DNA of 64,000 bases from Corallococcus soli (GCF_014930455.1 NZ_JAAIYO010000001.1:1754524-1818523), one strand, 5' to 3'; counted from the stretch's first letter, positions 1-10,496 are shown. A program made the numbers and translations. The notes: generated by a model not told the origin, from the sequence alone.

Positions 1-2
1 TC

Positions 3-521
<519 letters not shown>

Positions 522-526
522 AGCCC

Positions 527-700
527 ATGGCGTCCGAAGCAGGTGGGCCGTCCTTCCTGGCGCGGCTGCTCTTCGTGCTGGTGGGCATCGCCTTCTTCGG
601 CGCGGCCTGGGTCTGGTACCGCAAGGACAGCGACCCGCGCGCCGCCCGACTGGTGGAGCGGGTGAGCGGAAAGCAGCACGGCGCGGCGTCCGCCCCGTAG
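527..700 (+). CDS. Small single-pass membrane protein, unknown function
   Basis: This is a 57-residue frame starting at ATG 527, five bases after the stop of the diguanylate cyclase, and therefore probably co-transcribed with it. Residues about 10-30 form one hydrophobic helix (LARLLFVLVGIAFFGAAWVW) followed by a basic and polar C-terminal tail, which predicts a membrane-anchored protein with the tail in the cytoplasm. No enzymatic motif is visible. Codon use matches the strong GC3 bias of its neighbours, which supports it being a real gene. Function unknown; a role linked to the adjacent GGDEF protein is only a guess from position. Confidence 0.6.
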   Translation: MASEAGGPSFLARLLFVLVGIAFFGAAWVWYRKDSDPRAARLVERVSGKQHGAASAP

Positions 701-750
701 GGGGAGACACCGCGCCGCTTCACCTCCGCGCTTCGGAACCCCGGGACAGC

Positions 751-1779
751 TCAGGTGCCTTCGCGCGTGCTGGCCAGCCGGCCGCGGGTGCCGGGCAGGT
801 TGTCCGGCGGCATCTTCCCGTAGAGGTACTGCACGGTGTCGAGCAGCGTCTCGTGCACGTCGCGGGCCTTGAAGCCCAGCTCGCGCTCCGCCTTGGCGGG
901 CTCCAGGTAGAACCAGTGCTCGCCAATCTCGACCTCCTGCGGGTCGAGCTTCGACACGGTGCCGCGCACCTTGGCCCACTGCTCCAGCAGCTTGCCGCCC
1001 AGGATGTTGAGCTCGCGGGGCAGCTTCATGCGCGGGGCGGGCACGCCGGTGAGGCGCTGGAGCCTGTCGAAGAAGTCCGCCAGGGACATGTTCACGCCCA
1101 TCAGGTGGCGGCCGTACACCTCGCCCCGGGTGAGCGCCTGGACGAAGGCGTCCGCCGCGTCGCGCGCGTCCACGAAGGACATGCCGCCGCCGGGCATGGA
1201 CGGAATCTCCCGGTTGAGGAACTTCAACACCGTCCAGGTGGACGACAGCCGGTCATCCCCGGGCCCCATCAGCAGGCTGGGGTTCATCACCACGAGGGGG
1301 ATGGCGTGCTTGCGGCAGTACTCCAGCGCCAGCTTCTCCTCGTAGATTTTCGACAGGTAGTAGGGCCAGTTGGCGACGGTGGTGATGGGGTAGTCGTCGT
1401 CCTCCGTGCCCACGCGCTCCTCCTTGGACACCGCGATGGTGCCGGAGGTGGAGCCCAGGATGACGCGCTTGACGCCCGCTTCGCGCACGTCGCGCAGGAA
1501 CTCGCGCGTGCAGTCCACGTGCAGCTCGTACATCCGCCGCGCGTCCTTGTTCTGGAAGGAGACGAGCCCCGCCAGGTGGTAGACGGCGTCCACGCCCACC
1601 AGCGCGCGGCGCACGGCGTCCCGGTCCTTCAGGTCCCCCTGGAGGACCTCCGTCTTGTCGAATGCGGGGCCGGCCGGCTTCGAGCGCGCGATGAGGCGCA
1701 CGTCGTGGCCCGCGGCCACAAGCCTGGGCACCAGGTGCGTGCCCAGGAACCCCGTGCCTCCAGTGACGAGCAGCTTCAC
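751..1779 (-). CDS. NAD-dependent epimerase/dehydratase (extended SDR), last gene of elb-type operon
   Basis: A 342-residue extended short-chain dehydrogenase. The N terminus carries the Rossmann motif TGGTGFLG and the catalytic YxxxK appears as YYLSK. A serine-rich strand (ILGSTSGTIAV) precedes it as in NAD-dependent epimerases and 3-beta-hydroxysteroid-type dehydrogenases. Its ATG at 1779 overlaps the stop of the multidomain ElbD-like gene by 4 bp, so translation is coupled. Position at the end of a five-gene set around an ElbD-like enzyme suggests it corresponds to elbE of Myxococcus and Stigmatella. That match is inferred from gene order. It may reduce or rearrange an acyl or ether-lipid intermediate; the substrate cannot be read from sequence. 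Confidence 0.88.
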   Translation of the reverse strand: MKLLVTGGTGFLGTHLVPRLVAAGHDVRLIARSKPAGPAFDKTEVLQGDLKDRDAVRRALVGVDAVYHLAGLVSFQNKDARRMYELHVDCTREFLRDVREAGVKRVILGSTSGTIAVSKEERVGTEDDDYPITTVANWPYYLSKIYEEKLALEYCRKHAIPLVVMNPSLLMGPGDDRLSSTWTVLKFLNREIPSMPGGGMSFVDARDAADAFVQALTRGEVYGRHLMGVNMSLADFFDRLQRLTGVPAPRMKLPRELNILGGKLLEQWAKVRGTVSKLDPQEVEIGEHWFYLEPAKAERELGFKARDVHETLLDTVQYLYGKMPPDNLPGTRGRLASTREGT

Positions 1780-4700
1780 GAGTCCTTCCCTCCCGTCAGG
1801 GCGCGGGCCGGCGGGGTGAAGACGCGGTCGGCGCCCACCTGCTCCAGGTCCAGCACCTTGCCCGCGCGCAGCGTGCGCACCGCCTCCTCCGCGATGTGCG
1901 TCACGTAGCGGTAGCCCTCCGAGCGCGCCATGCCCTGCGCCCGGGCCTTCAGCGACGCGTACTCCAGCGCCGGGCCCACGTGCACCTCCAGCTCCTTCGT
2001 CTTCGGGAACATGGAGCCCTTGGGCAGCGCCTCGTAGGCTCCGTGGATGTAGAGCGGCAGCACGTCCACCCCGTAGGTGAGCGACAGGTAGCCCAGCGTC
2101 GGCTTGAACTCCATCAGCTCGCCGGTGGTGGAGCGCGTGCCCTCCGGGAAGATGAGGACGTTGAAGCCCTGCCGGAGCGCCTCGCCCGCCACCCGCAGCG
2201 ACTCGCGCAGCGAGCCCTGCCGATCAATGGGGATGAGGTGGGTGAAGTTCTCGAACCAGGCGCGCTTGAGCGGCGTGTCGAAGAAGTAGTCGCGCGCGGC
2301 CAGCGACACCATGCGCTCGCCCTGCTCGCCCAGCACCACGCGCACCAGCCCCGCGTCCAGGTGGCTGGCGTGGTTCGCGATGACGAGGAAGTTGCGGTTC
2401 TGCGGGATGAACGTCTTGCCCGTCACCTTCACGTCGAAGACGCCGCCGTAGAGCACCTTCTGCCCGAAGGACAGGAGCTGCCGGCCCACCGCGGACACGG
2501 CCTCCGGCACCGGAATCTCCTGGGCCTCCGCGCGCTCGTTCTCCTTGAGGATGTCGCGCGCCCGCGTCTCCTGCGAAGGCCTCCGGCCGGACACCACCAC
2601 CAGCTTGCGCAGGTCCTCCACCGTCTGCACCTGCGTGAGGTCTTCAATGGCGGGCAGCGGCACGCCCGCGCCCTCCAGCGCCACGGACATCTCCGTGAGC
2701 ATCAGCGAGTCGAAGCCCAAGTCGCCGATGAGCTGCGCGTCCGGACGCACGTCCGACACCGGGCGGTGGCACACTTCCGCCACCAGCGGGTAGAGCCAGT
2801 CCGCGACGCCGCCGGTGGACGTGGCCTGCGCCTTCTCCTTCACGCGGCCGGCGTTGGCGGCCACGCGGTCCAACCGCTGCAGCTCCTCCACCACGCGCTT
2901 GCGCTTCACCTTGCGCGTGGACGTGCGGGGCAGCTCCCCGTCGTAGAAGCGCACCGTCTTCACGCGCCGGTAGAAGGGCATGCCCGCGCTCACCTTGCGG
3001 AAGTGCTCCTCCAGTTCGTGGCGCACCTCCTCGCGCGGACGGTCCTTGAAGTCCGGCACGCAGAGGCAGGCCACCTTCTCGCCGCCGGACTCGTCCGGCA
3101 GGCCGACGATGGACAGCTCCTTCACGTGCGGGTGCTCCTGGTACAGCTCCTCCAGCTCGTCCGGGTAGACGTTCTTGCCGTTGGCGTCGACGATGACGTC
3201 CTTGGCCCGGCCCATCAGGTACAGCCGGCCCTCGTCGTCCATGCGGCCCAGATCGCCCGTGTGCAGCCAGCCGTCCTTCACCACGGCCTCGGTGGCCTCG
3301 CGGTCGCCGAAGTAGCCGGCCATGACGTTGGGGCCCTTGGCCAGCACCTCGCCGATGCCGTCGTTGTCCGGCGTGAGGATGCGGAACTCGATGCCCGGCA
3401 GCGCCTTGCCCACCGAACCCCGGATGCGCTTGTTGGTGGCCTCCGACACCGCCAGCACCGGCGCGGCCTCCGTCAGGCCGTAGCCCTCGCGCATGGTGAA
3501 GCCCAGCTCGTGGAAGGCCTGGTGCACCTCGTCCGACAGCGCGGATCCGCCCGACACCAGCACCTTCACCCGGCCGCCGAACTTGCGGTGCACCGGCCAG
3601 AACAGGAGCTTGCCCAGGTTGAGCGAGCTGCGGTTGCGCAGCTCCCCGTTGGCCGCCATCAGCGCCTTGAGCGCCTGCTCCACCACCGGCGGACGCGCGG
3701 CCATCTCCTGCGTGATCTTGCGGTGCAGGAGCTGCCACAGCGCGGGCACGCCAATCATCGCGGTGACGCGGCCCGTCTCGAACACGTCGCCCAGCCGGTC
3801 CGACGTGAGCTCGTCGATGTACGTGATTTCGGCGCCGCGTGAGAACGGCGTGAGGAAGCCGGCGGAGAACTCGAACGTGTGGTGCAGCGGCAGCACGGAC
3901 AGCACGCCGTCACCCACGCCCACGTTGAACGCGCCCGCCAGCTTCGCCACCAGCGACGTGAAGTTGCGGTGCGTGAGCATCACGCCCTTGGGCGTGCCGG
4001 TGGTGCCGGAGGTGAAGATGACGCTGGCCACGTCGTCGGGGGCGGCCGTCTTCCTCACCGGCCCGATGCGGTCCGGGTACGCCGGGTCGCCCGTCATGGC
4101 CTCCGCGAGGCTCGTCACGCGCACGCCCTCGCCCAGCGCGCTGAAGAGGCCGGGGAAGTCCTCCGCGGCCTGCTCGGAGATGAGGCACTGCTTCGCCTCC
4201 GCGCGCTTCGCGATGTTGACGACCTCCGCTTCCGTGAGCGCGGGGTCCACCGGTACGACGGTGGCGCCCGCCCGCAGGATGCCGAAGTAGCTGATGGCCC
4301 ACTCCGGCCGGTTCTCCGACACCAGCAGCACGCGGTCGCCGCGCTGGATGCCGGAGGCCAGCAGGTGGCTGCCCACGCGCGCGGCGTAGCGGTGCACCTC
4401 GCCGAAGGTGAAGCGCTCCTCCTTCTCGCCCGCGGCCATGCGGAAGGCCACCCGGTGACGCCACGCGTGCACGGTGGCCTCGAACAGCTCCAGCAGGTCG
4501 CGCGACGCGGGGATGGCGGTGCGCTTCTCGCGCTCCTCGTCCAGGCCCGGGAACACCCACTTCTCCAGGCCGGGCAGGTGCGTGCCCAGGAAGTACTCCC
4601 GCCAGTCGATGCGCTCCGGCGCCCAGTCAATCTTCGCGCGGTCCGCCGGCACCATGCGCTCGTAGACGGAGCGCGTGTTGTCGCAGCGGAAGACGTAGCG

Positions 4701-6203
4701 GTTCTCCCAGAGGAAGGGGAGGAACAGCTCGATGAGCCCGGACAGGCTGCCCGCCTGCGACTCCACCTCGTCCAGCGCCGTGACGGCCTTGTCCACCATC
4801 GCCTGGATGCGCGGCGCGCCCCAGGCGGGCCGCACCTCGCCCAGCGTCTTGCGCAAGAGCTTCGCGCCCTTGAGCAGCATGGGCGCGCTGAGCAGCTGGA
4901 ACTCCTGCTTGCTCACCGGCTGCGGCTCGATGCGCGAGCGCAGCGAGTTCACCAGCGAGTTGCCCGTCTCCCGGTTGCGGTAGAAGCGGCGGCGGTACAG
5001 GCCCACCAGCTCCACGGAGCGGCTGGCGAGGAACGGGTTCACGTCGCCGGAGGCCAGGTTGTAGACGCGGCGCTCCTCCACCTGGATGGCGTGCGCGGTG
5101 ATGCCCAGCGTGGCGCCCGCCACCTGGTCCACCGGGATGATGTCCAGGATGGCGTGGTCCCCCGCGGGGATGCCGCGCTGGCCCTTGATGCCCGCGTACG
5201 CCAGCGGCGCGGACGTGGTGAAGCCCTCGTTCCAGCCAGGGAACGGGAAGTGCGCCGCGCTCTCCACGATGGAGGGCCGCACGATGGAGTAGCGCAGCCC
5301 CGGCGTGCCGGCCATCACCTGTTCGCCCAGGTGCTTGGTGTACGTGTACGTGTTGGGCCAGCCCCAGTGCAGCGCGCGCTCCATGCCCGCGCGCACCAGC
5401 TCCCCGGACAGCCACAGCTTGCGCTCACGGCCCACCGCCAGCCGCAGCGTCTTCTCATCCGTGGCGTCGCGGCCTTCCTCCTCCAGCCGGTCCAGCGCCT
5501 TCTTGCGGAAGATGGAGGTGAGGGCCTTGTCGTCCGCCTGTTCGCGCAGGCGGGCCACGGTCTTCTCCGCGTCCACCAGCTCCTGCTCCAGGCTGAAGTC
5601 GCGCCCGTCCATCTCCTCCATCTTCGGGAAGTAGCCCGCCACCTGCTCGTCCTCGAAGACGAGCCCGCTGCGGTTGCCCGCGACGAAGGCGGTGGACATG
5701 TGGATGAGCGGCACCTTCCAGCGCAGCGCCAGCTCCACCGCGTTCTTCACGCCGTGGGTGTTGACGTTGAGGCCCACCTCCAGCGACGGGTTGAAGGACA
5801 CCAGGCCCGCGCAGTTGACGATGGCGTGCACCTGCCCCGTCATCTTCGCGACGTCCGCCTCCTCCAGGCCCACCCAGGGGTCGGTGATGTCGCCGTCCAG
5901 CACGGTGCACTTGTCGCGCAGGTACTGCATCGCGCCGTCGTCGCCCAGCCGGTCGCGCAGCGGCTGGAAGGGCTCGCTGGGCGCCACCTTGTCGAAGAAG
6001 CGGCGCTCCGCGGACGCGGCGCTGCCCTTGCGCACCACGACGTAGACCCGGTCCAGCACGTCGCCGTAGTGGAAGAGCAACATCGACAGCGTCACCTTGC
6101 CCACGAAGCCGGTGGTGCCGACGAAGACGATTCTCTTGCCGGTGAAGACCTCGGTGACGTTCAGCTCGGAGGGCGTGGCCATGTCCGTGTGCGACCCTTT
6201 CAC
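1776..6203 (-). CDS. elbD: Multidomain ether-lipid enzyme: fatty acyl reductase - acyl ligase - ACP - PlsC acyltransferase
   Basis: A 1475-residue fusion with four modules in order. Residues about 20-400 are a male-sterility type fatty acyl-CoA reductase with Rossmann motif VGTTGFVG (28-35) and YTYTK (286-290). Residues about 570-1105 are an AMP-forming acyl ligase with [10 protein letters not shown] at 731-740, YGLTE near 908 and a C-terminal Lys block. Residues about 1135-1203 are an acyl carrier protein with GFDS, Ser1166 being the phosphopantetheine site. Residues about 1265-1470 are a PlsC acyltransferase with NHASHLD (1277-1283) and FPEGTRS (1352-1358). This architecture matches ElbD, the multifunctional enzyme for ether lipids in Myxococcus and Stigmatella, required for normal fruiting. 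The start used is a GTG overlapping the upstream stop by 4 bp; ATG 6182 with AAAGGG upstream is an alternative. Confidence 0.92.
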   Translation of the reverse strand: MKGSHTDMATPSELNVTEVFTGKRIVFVGTTGFVGKVTLSMLLFHYGDVLDRVYVVVRKGSAASAERRFFDKVAPSEPFQPLRDRLGDDGAMQYLRDKCTVLDGDITDPWVGLEEADVAKMTGQVHAIVNCAGLVSFNPSLEVGLNVNTHGVKNAVELALRWKVPLIHMSTAFVAGNRSGLVFEDEQVAGYFPKMEEMDGRDFSLEQELVDAEKTVARLREQADDKALTSIFRKKALDRLEEEGRDATDEKTLRLAVGRERKLWLSGELVRAGMERALHWGWPNTYTYTKHLGEQVMAGTPGLRYSIVRPSIVESAAHFPFPGWNEGFTTSAPLAYAGIKGQRGIPAGDHAILDIIPVDQVAGATLGITAHAIQVEERRVYNLASGDVNPFLASRSVELVGLYRRRFYRNRETGNSLVNSLRSRIEPQPVSKQEFQLLSAPMLLKGAKLLRKTLGEVRPAWGAPRIQAMVDKAVTALDEVESQAGSLSGLIELFLPFLWENRYVFRCDNTRSVYERMVPADRAKIDWAPERIDWREYFLGTHLPGLEKWVFPGLDEEREKRTAIPASRDLLELFEATVHAWRHRVAFRMAAGEKEERFTFGEVHRYAARVGSHLLASGIQRGDRVLLVSENRPEWAISYFGILRAGATVVPVDPALTEAEVVNIAKRAEAKQCLISEQAAEDFPGLFSALGEGVRVTSLAEAMTGDPAYPDRIGPVRKTAAPDDVASVIFTSGTTGTPKGVMLTHRNFTSLVAKLAGAFNVGVGDGVLSVLPLHHTFEFSAGFLTPFSRGAEITYIDELTSDRLGDVFETGRVTAMIGVPALWQLLHRKITQEMAARPPVVEQALKALMAANGELRNRSSLNLGKLLFWPVHRKFGGRVKVLVSGGSALSDEVHQAFHELGFTMREGYGLTEAAPVLAVSEATNKRIRGSVGKALPGIEFRILTPDNDGIGEVLAKGPNVMAGYFGDREATEAVVKDGWLHTGDLGRMDDEGRLYLMGRAKDVIVDANGKNVYPDELEELYQEHPHVKELSIVGLPDESGGEKVACLCVPDFKDRPREEVRHELEEHFRKVSAGMPFYRRVKTVRFYDGELPRTSTRKVKRKRVVEELQRLDRVAANAGRVKEKAQATSTGGVADWLYPLVAEVCHRPVSDVRPDAQLIGDLGFDSLMLTEMSVALEGAGVPLPAIEDLTQVQTVEDLRKLVVVSGRRPSQETRARDILKENERAEAQEIPVPEAVSAVGRQLLSFGQKVLYGGVFDVKVTGKTFIPQNRNFLVIANHASHLDAGLVRVVLGEQGERMVSLAARDYFFDTPLKRAWFENFTHLIPIDRQGSLRESLRVAGEALRQGFNVLIFPEGTRSTTGELMEFKPTLGYLSLTYGVDVLPLYIHGAYEALPKGSMFPKTKELEVHVGPALEYASLKARAQGMARSEGYRYVTHIAEEAVRTLRAGKVLDLEQVGADRVFTPPARALTGGKDS

Positions 6204-7810
6204 TTCACGTCCACCATCACCGTGGGCGCGATGCGCAGCAGGCTGATGGACGCCGAGCGCCCCATGAAGCCGCGCGCTTCTTCAATCGCCTCGGAGAGGG
6301 TGTCGGTGCGATCCCAGCCGAGCAGGGCCGGGACGTGGTTGTTCTCCGCGCCCGCGACAATGACCTTGCCCACGTGCTGACGGCCGTTCTCGCCCCAGTA
6401 CCACATGTAGAAGGGGTGCACGCCGTGGTAGGCGTTGCCCTTGCGGTACAGGTGCACGTAGCTGGGGTTCTCCGCGAACTCCTTCTCGTACTTGTGCTCC
6501 AGCTTCATGGAGTCGCGCGTCTCCGGCAGCAGCCGGTGGAAGAACTCGATGTAGCTGGGGTGCTGCACGGGGTCGAACTCGTCGTAGGCCGGGTGCAGGA
6601 GGATGAGCACGCCGCCCTTCTTCACCAGCGGCACGCCCCGGTTGAGGTTGTAGAAGTAGCCCAGCCCCATCACCTGCACGAGCAGCGGGTTGAGCACGGA
6701 GTTGACGCTGTAGGGGCTGACGAACGGGATGGGGAAGATGACGATGTCGCTCTGCCCCTCCACCGGCACCACGTACTGCTTCCAGCTCTGCTCCAGCGTC
6801 TTCTGGTGCGTGGGCTCCGTGGCCCCCGCGAACACGCCCGTCACGTCGTAGGGCGCGGGGATGGCGTTGAGCACCTTGCGCGCGGCGGCGCGGGGCAGCT
6901 TGGACAGCGTGAAGCGCAGGGCCTGGAACTTCAGCCGGTCCGCCTCCGTGTAGTCCTCCTCCTTCTTCGCCAGGAAGTCCGTGGGCGCGCCGAACATGCG
7001 GTTGTTCAGCGTGGTCTCGATGTGGAAGACCTTGAGGTTCTGGTCGATGACCGTCCCGATGCGCGTGTTCTTCGTGTACAGCGCGCTCGCCTTCGGCTCC
7101 ATGTAGCTGTCGGAGTCGCGGATCGTCTTCGGGTTGTGGTGGTGCCTGAGCGACGCGTAGTTCGTCACGCCCGTGCCCATGGACTTGTGCCCGCCGTTCA
7201 TGGGCACGAAGTTGATGTTCACGTAGACGATGAGGTCGCTCTCCGCGACGCGCCGGTTCACCGCCACCACTTCGTTGTGGCTGGTGCGCTCCAGCTCCGT
7301 GATGCCGTCCGGGTCCTCCGCGTCGTGGTTGTAGTACCGGTCCGGGTAGTAGGCGTCGTAGATCTTCTCGCCCACCATGCGCTTCATCTCGCCTTCGGTC
7401 ATCCGGCGGTGCAGCGCGTTGGCGATGACCAGGTGCACGTCGTCCACGCCGGAGTCCGCGCACAATTCCAGCACCACCTCCAGGATGGACTGGCGCACGT
7501 CGGGCGTGACCATGGGCGGCAGCGGCACGCTGATGTCGTCGATGACGCACGTCAGCCGCATGCCGGGCTTGAGCAGCGCGTGCAGCGGGTCCATGCCCTC
7601 CGGGTGGTTGATGGCCCAGCGGATGGCGGCCTTCACGTTGGGCACGCCCTCCAGCGGGGGGCGGGGGAAGATGACCCGGGTGCCCACGGGCAGGTCTTCC
7701 TGCAGGAAGCCTTCACCGTAGAAGAGCGCCCGGGGGGGGCTGCCCTTCTCCGTGATGACCACCTGACTTTCCTCGTCGTACAGCTTCTGGAGCGTCTTGA
7801 GCGGGCGCAT
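6200..7810 (-). CDS. LarA-like (DUF2088) protein in elb-type operon
   Basis: A 536-residue protein with the N-terminal domain of lactate racemase LarA (DUF2088). It has the conserved block [14 protein letters not shown] with His134, and later GGHKSMGTG with Lys209, resembling the His and the pincer-bearing Lys of LarA. LarA enzymes use a nickel-pincer nucleotide to racemise 2-hydroxy acids. Whether this protein binds that cofactor is inference; no larB, larC or larE maturation genes are visible here. Its stop overlaps the GTG start of the elbD-like gene by 4 bp, so the two are coupled and probably act in one pathway. Position suggests it equals elbC of the myxobacterial ether-lipid cluster. 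The family is often annotated simply as hypothetical or lactate racemase domain protein. Confidence 0.85.
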   Translation of the reverse strand: MRPLKTLQKLYDEESQVVITEKGSPPRALFYGEGFLQEDLPVGTRVIFPRPPLEGVPNVKAAIRWAINHPEGMDPLHALLKPGMRLTCVIDDISVPLPPMVTPDVRQSILEVVLELCADSGVDDVHLVIANALHRRMTEGEMKRMVGEKIYDAYYPDRYYNHDAEDPDGITELERTSHNEVVAVNRRVAESDLIVYVNINFVPMNGGHKSMGTGVTNYASLRHHHNPKTIRDSDSYMEPKASALYTKNTRIGTVIDQNLKVFHIETTLNNRMFGAPTDFLAKKEEDYTEADRLKFQALRFTLSKLPRAAARKVLNAIPAPYDVTGVFAGATEPTHQKTLEQSWKQYVVPVEGQSDIVIFPIPFVSPYSVNSVLNPLLVQVMGLGYFYNLNRGVPLVKKGGVLILLHPAYDEFDPVQHPSYIEFFHRLLPETRDSMKLEHKYEKEFAENPSYVHLYRKGNAYHGVHPFYMWYWGENGRQHVGKVIVAGAENNHVPALLGWDRTDTLSEAIEEARGFMGRSASISLLRIAPTVMVDVK

Positions 7811-7838
7811 GGGCTTGGGCCGGGGGGGAAGAGGGGGG

Positions 7839-8516
7839 TTACTTCAAGTCCAGGATGGGCCAGTTGTACGCGCGCGCGAGCGAGCGCAGCCGCAGGTCCG
7901 GGTTCACCGCGGTGGGCCGTCCCACGACGGCGAGCATGGCGTAGTCGGAGGCGCTGTCCGAATAGCCGTGGCACTGGTTGAGGGCCAGGCCCTCTTTCTC
8001 GCAGTAGGCGCGGATGGCGTTGGCCTTGTTGGCGCCTTCGATGATGGGCGGAATCACCTTGCCCGTCGCCTTGCCGCCCACGAACTGCATCTTGTTGGCG
8101 ATGACGTCGTCGCAGCCCAGGTGCCGGGCCAGCGGGCGCATGGTGAAGTCCAGGGCCCCGGTGACGAGCACGATGCGGCAGCCGGAGCGCCGCGCCTCGT
8201 CGATGAGGTCCTGCGTCTGCTCGTAGAGCGCGGGCTTGAGGACGTCCTCGAACATGTCCTCCGCGATGGTGACCAGCCGGTCCTCGCTGAGCCCCGAGTA
8301 GTAGCGGTAGAAGAACTCGTTGAAGGCCTTGCGGTTGACGGCATCCAGGATGCCGAACACCGGCAACCCCAGGGCGGTCCCCAGGGTGCGGCCCGCGATG
8401 CCCCGGAGCGAGCCCCGGTTCATGGCGTAGTAGGCGTAGACGTGAACGATGTTCGTCCGGACCAGCGTCCCGTCGACGTCGAAGAAGGCGGCTTTGGCGG
8501 GCACTTTGGGGGGCAT
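7839..8516 (-). CDS. HAD-IB family phosphohydrolase
   Basis: A 225-residue HAD-superfamily subfamily IB hydrolase of the phosphoserine phosphatase/CicA type. The nucleophile motif FFDVDGT sits at residues 11-17, motif II is VTGALDF, and motif IV is [10 protein letters not shown], so all HAD catalytic residues are in place. The start at ATG 8516 is chosen because it follows a GGAGGAAG ribosome-binding site and puts the HAD motif at the expected place; an upstream in-frame start would add 42 unconserved residues. It lies 28 bp before the LarA-like gene in the elb-type operon and likely corresponds to elbB. In a lipid pathway it could dephosphorylate a phosphatidate-like or glycerol-phosphate intermediate, but the substrate is not shown by sequence. 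Confidence 0.88.
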   Translation of the reverse strand: MPPKVPAKAAFFDVDGTLVRTNIVHVYAYYAMNRGSLRGIAGRTLGTALGLPVFGILDAVNRKAFNEFFYRYYSGLSEDRLVTIAEDMFEDVLKPALYEQTQDLIDEARRSGCRIVLVTGALDFTMRPLARHLGCDDVIANKMQFVGGKATGKVIPPIIEGANKANAIRAYCEKEGLALNQCHGYSDSASDYAMLAVVGRPTAVNPDLRLRSLARAYNWPILDLK

Positions 8517-8607
8517 GGGCGGTCGGGCTTCCTCCCATCCTGGAGGGGGTCCGGTCAACGACGCCGGAAGGGGCGGGGCAGGGCGGCTGCCCTTGGAGCG
8601 AATGGGG

Positions 8608-9612
8608 CTATAACCAGCCCTGCGCGCGATACCATTCACCACTGCGGGTGATGGAGTCGGCCAGGTTCCTTCGCGGCCGGAAGCCCAGCAGCCTTTCGGC
8701 CTTGGCCCCCGAGCACGTCCAGGCGGGCGCCAGCAGCTGCCGCGCCAGCTTTCGGTTCAGGGGCAGCTTCTTCCCCGTCAGCCGCGTCACCCCGTCCGCC
8801 GCCGTCGCCAGGGCCGTCAGCACCGCCGGGCGCATCCGCACCGTGCGGGGCGTGTAGCCCAACGCCTTCGCGCCCAGGTCCTGCATCTGCTCCAGGGTCA
8901 GCCGCTCCGGGCCGGCGCAGAAGAACGCCTCGCCCAGCGCCTCCGGCCGCTCCGCCAGGACGAGCAGCAGGTCCACCACGTCCTCCACGTCCACCAGGGA
9001 CAGCGGACGCGGCCCGCCCACCAGCTCCAGGCGGATGCCTTGCTTCGCCATCTTGAAGAAAGACAGGTTTTCCCGGTCACCGGGCCCCAGGATGCGGGGC
9101 GGGCGGATCACCGTGACGGGCAGCCGGTCCTTGAAGGAGAAGGCGATGGCCTCCGCCTCGGCCTTGCTCTCGCCGTACCACTCATGGGGATGGAAGGCGT
9201 CCTCCTCCACGTGGGGCCGCTGGGGCGTGGAGGGCCCGTGGGAGGCCAGCGACCCGCACATCACCAGCCGGGGCCGGGCCGCGGAGTGCGTGGCGGGCAG
9301 GGCGGCCAGGGCCTCGCAGAGCTGCCGGGTGCCGCCCGCGTTGACGCGGAGGAACTCGTCCCGCATCGCCGCGCGGCGGATGCCGGCCAGGTGGAAGACG
9401 ACGTCCACGCCCTTCACCGCCTCCTCCAGGGAGGCCCGGTCCGTCACGTCCCCCAGCACCCGCTTCCACGGGTGGCCCGCCAGCGCCTTCTCCAGCTCGC
9501 GGGCGTCGGTGGAGGGGCGCAACAGGCATGAGACACGGTCGCCGCGAGCGACGAGCGCTCGCGCGAGCCAGGTCCCCAGGAAGCCGCCGGCGCCGGTGAT
9601 GAGGGCATTCAT
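8608..9612 (-). CDS. NAD-dependent epimerase/dehydratase, first gene of elb-type operon
   Basis: A 334-residue extended SDR protein. The N terminus has the Rossmann glycine motif TGAGGFLG and the catalytic pair is visible as YGESK. The start ATG 9612 places this motif at residue 7; a longer in-frame extension to 9723 is Arg/Pro-rich and unlike the family. It is followed after 91 bp by the HAD hydrolase and heads a five-gene minus-strand set ending at 751. Its likely counterpart is elbA of the myxobacterial ether-lipid cluster, by order only. It is a second SDR in the same operon as the gene at 751-1779, so the pathway may include two dehydrogenation or epimerisation steps. The substrate is unknown. 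Confidence 0.88.
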   Translation of the reverse strand: MNALITGAGGFLGTWLARALVARGDRVSCLLRPSTDARELEKALAGHPWKRVLGDVTDRASLEEAVKGVDVVFHLAGIRRAAMRDEFLRVNAGGTRQLCEALAALPATHSAARPRLVMCGSLASHGPSTPQRPHVEEDAFHPHEWYGESKAEAEAIAFSFKDRLPVTVIRPPRILGPGDRENLSFFKMAKQGIRLELVGGPRPLSLVDVEDVVDLLLVLAERPEALGEAFFCAGPERLTLEQMQDLGAKALGYTPRTVRMRPAVLTALATAADGVTRLTGKKLPLNRKLARQLLAPAWTCSGAKAERLLGFRPRRNLADSITRSGEWYRAQGWL

Positions 9613-9733
9613 GGGGGCTGTTTCATCCGAAAAGCCACATCCCGTCCACCGCCGAAATGGGCTCTGTCCTCCAGAGGGGGCACGCTGTCGCGGGGCCGGG
9701 AAATCGCCTCCAGACGTGTTCATTGGCCCAATC

Positions 9734-9893
9734 CCCGAGGGAAAACGCCTTCCGGAGCCGGTTTCTAGGGCTCCGGACGCGCTGCGGGACTTCCGCTCCC
9801 GAGGGAAGAATGCGCTGCGGGGCCGAGTTCTAGCCTCCGAACACGTCGCTTCGGGCGTTCCCCGAGGGAAAAACCACGCGAAGAGCGCTGTTT
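9734..9893. repeat. Three degenerate tandem repeats, period about 63 bp, in a 379-bp intergenic region
   Basis: The segment 9613-9991 between the divergent elb-type operon and the SWIB gene has no credible gene. It holds three direct repeats that each begin with CCCGAGGGAA, at 9734, 9798 and 9861, giving periods of 64 and 63 bp. The first two copies also share a TTCTAG block about 30 bp in. Similarity between copies is partial, so these are old repeats or repeated regulatory modules rather than a fresh duplication. They are not a CRISPR array, because the inter-core sequence is itself partly conserved. Confidence 0.5.
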
Positions 9894-9938
9894 TTCAAGC
9901 TTGACCGTGCTACTACGCGCCATCGGCTCTAGCTTGAA
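9894..9938 (+). promoter_or_regulatory. Inverted repeat in leader of the SWIB gene
   Basis: TTCAAGCT at 9894-9901 is matched by AGCTTGAA at 9931-9938, a perfect 8-bp inverted repeat 29 bp apart. It ends 53 bp before the SWIB start codon. The left arm lies within CAAGCTTG, itself palindromic, and overlaps a TTGACC that could serve as a -35 element. It may be an operator or part of the promoter. No clear -10 element at 17 bp was found. Confidence 0.3.
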
Positions 9939-9991
9939 GATGCAAGCACGCCGTGCAACGTCCCCTTCGGAGGGGAGGAGACACAAGACGA

Positions 9992-10330
9992 ATGGCCGCC
10001 AAGAAAGCCGCTGCGAAGAAGACCCCTGCTGCTCCCGCCGCCAAGAAGACCACCGCGAAGAAGTCCGCTGATGGTGCGCGCAAGCCGAACGCGGCGTTCA
10101 TGAAGGAAATGACGCCCTCCGCCGCGCTGGCGGAGATCGTCGGTCCCAAGCCGCTGCCCCGGACCGAGGTTGTGAAGAAGCTCTGGGCCTACATCAAGAA
10201 GAACAACCTCCAGGACGCGAAGAACAAGCGGCAGATCAACGCCGACGACAAGCTGAAGCCCATCTTTGGCGGCAAGAAGAACGTCACCATGTTCGAGATG
10301 ACCTCGCTGGTGAACAAGCAGCTGAGCTGA
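9992..10330 (+). CDS. SWIB/MDM2-domain protein with histone H1-like Lys/Ala-rich N terminus
   Basis: A 112-residue basic protein. Residues 1-35 are an AAKK/TAKK-rich tail resembling the C-terminal tail of histone H1. Residues about 36-112 form a SWIB domain, with the typical LPRTEVVKKLWAYIKKNNLQD helix-turn region and the terminal MFEMTSLVNKQLS. In eukaryotes SWIB domains occur in chromatin remodellers; bacterial stand-alone SWIB proteins are known in chlamydiae, some with topoisomerase I, and in deltaproteobacteria. The start at ATG 9992 follows a GGAGGGGAGGAG ribosome-binding site at 9969-9980. A strong intrinsic terminator follows at 10381-10422, so the gene is a monocistronic unit, probably highly expressed. 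A nucleoid-associated DNA-binding role is likely but inferred. Confidence 0.92.
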   Translation: MAAKKAAAKKTPAAPAAKKTTAKKSADGARKPNAAFMKEMTPSAALAEIVGPKPLPRTEVVKKLWAYIKKNNLQDAKNKRQINADDKLKPIFGGKKNVTMFEMTSLVNKQLS

Positions 10331-10380
10331 TTGGCATCCGGGCCGTCGGGGGCCGTCGTCGGCCGCCCGAAGGACCTCAT

Positions 10381-10422
10381 GAGGGCTCGTCACGCATCGC
10401 GCGGGACGGGCCCTCTGCTTTT
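10381..10422 (+). terminator. Rho-independent terminator after the SWIB gene
   Basis: An 11-bp stem pairs 10381-10391 with 10405-10415, with one G-U wobble and a 13-nt loop, and is followed by TGCTTTT. It lies 51 bp after the SWIB stop codon and before the treY gene. Confidence 0.8.
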
Positions 10423-10496
10423 GGGGCGGGCCGAGCGTTGAAAAGGGGGCGGACCCCTCACTCCGCCCTGGCGGACGCGCCGCGCCGGGCCTACCT

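Noticed and set aside
3879..6380. 833-residue frame antisense to the ElbD-like gene
   Set aside because: Shadow frame with low-complexity His/Val/Arg content; the opposite strand encodes recognised domains.
9734..9893. Possible CRISPR array
   Set aside because: Only three imperfect repeat cores and the intervals between them are partly alike, unlike unique spacers; no cas genes in the window.
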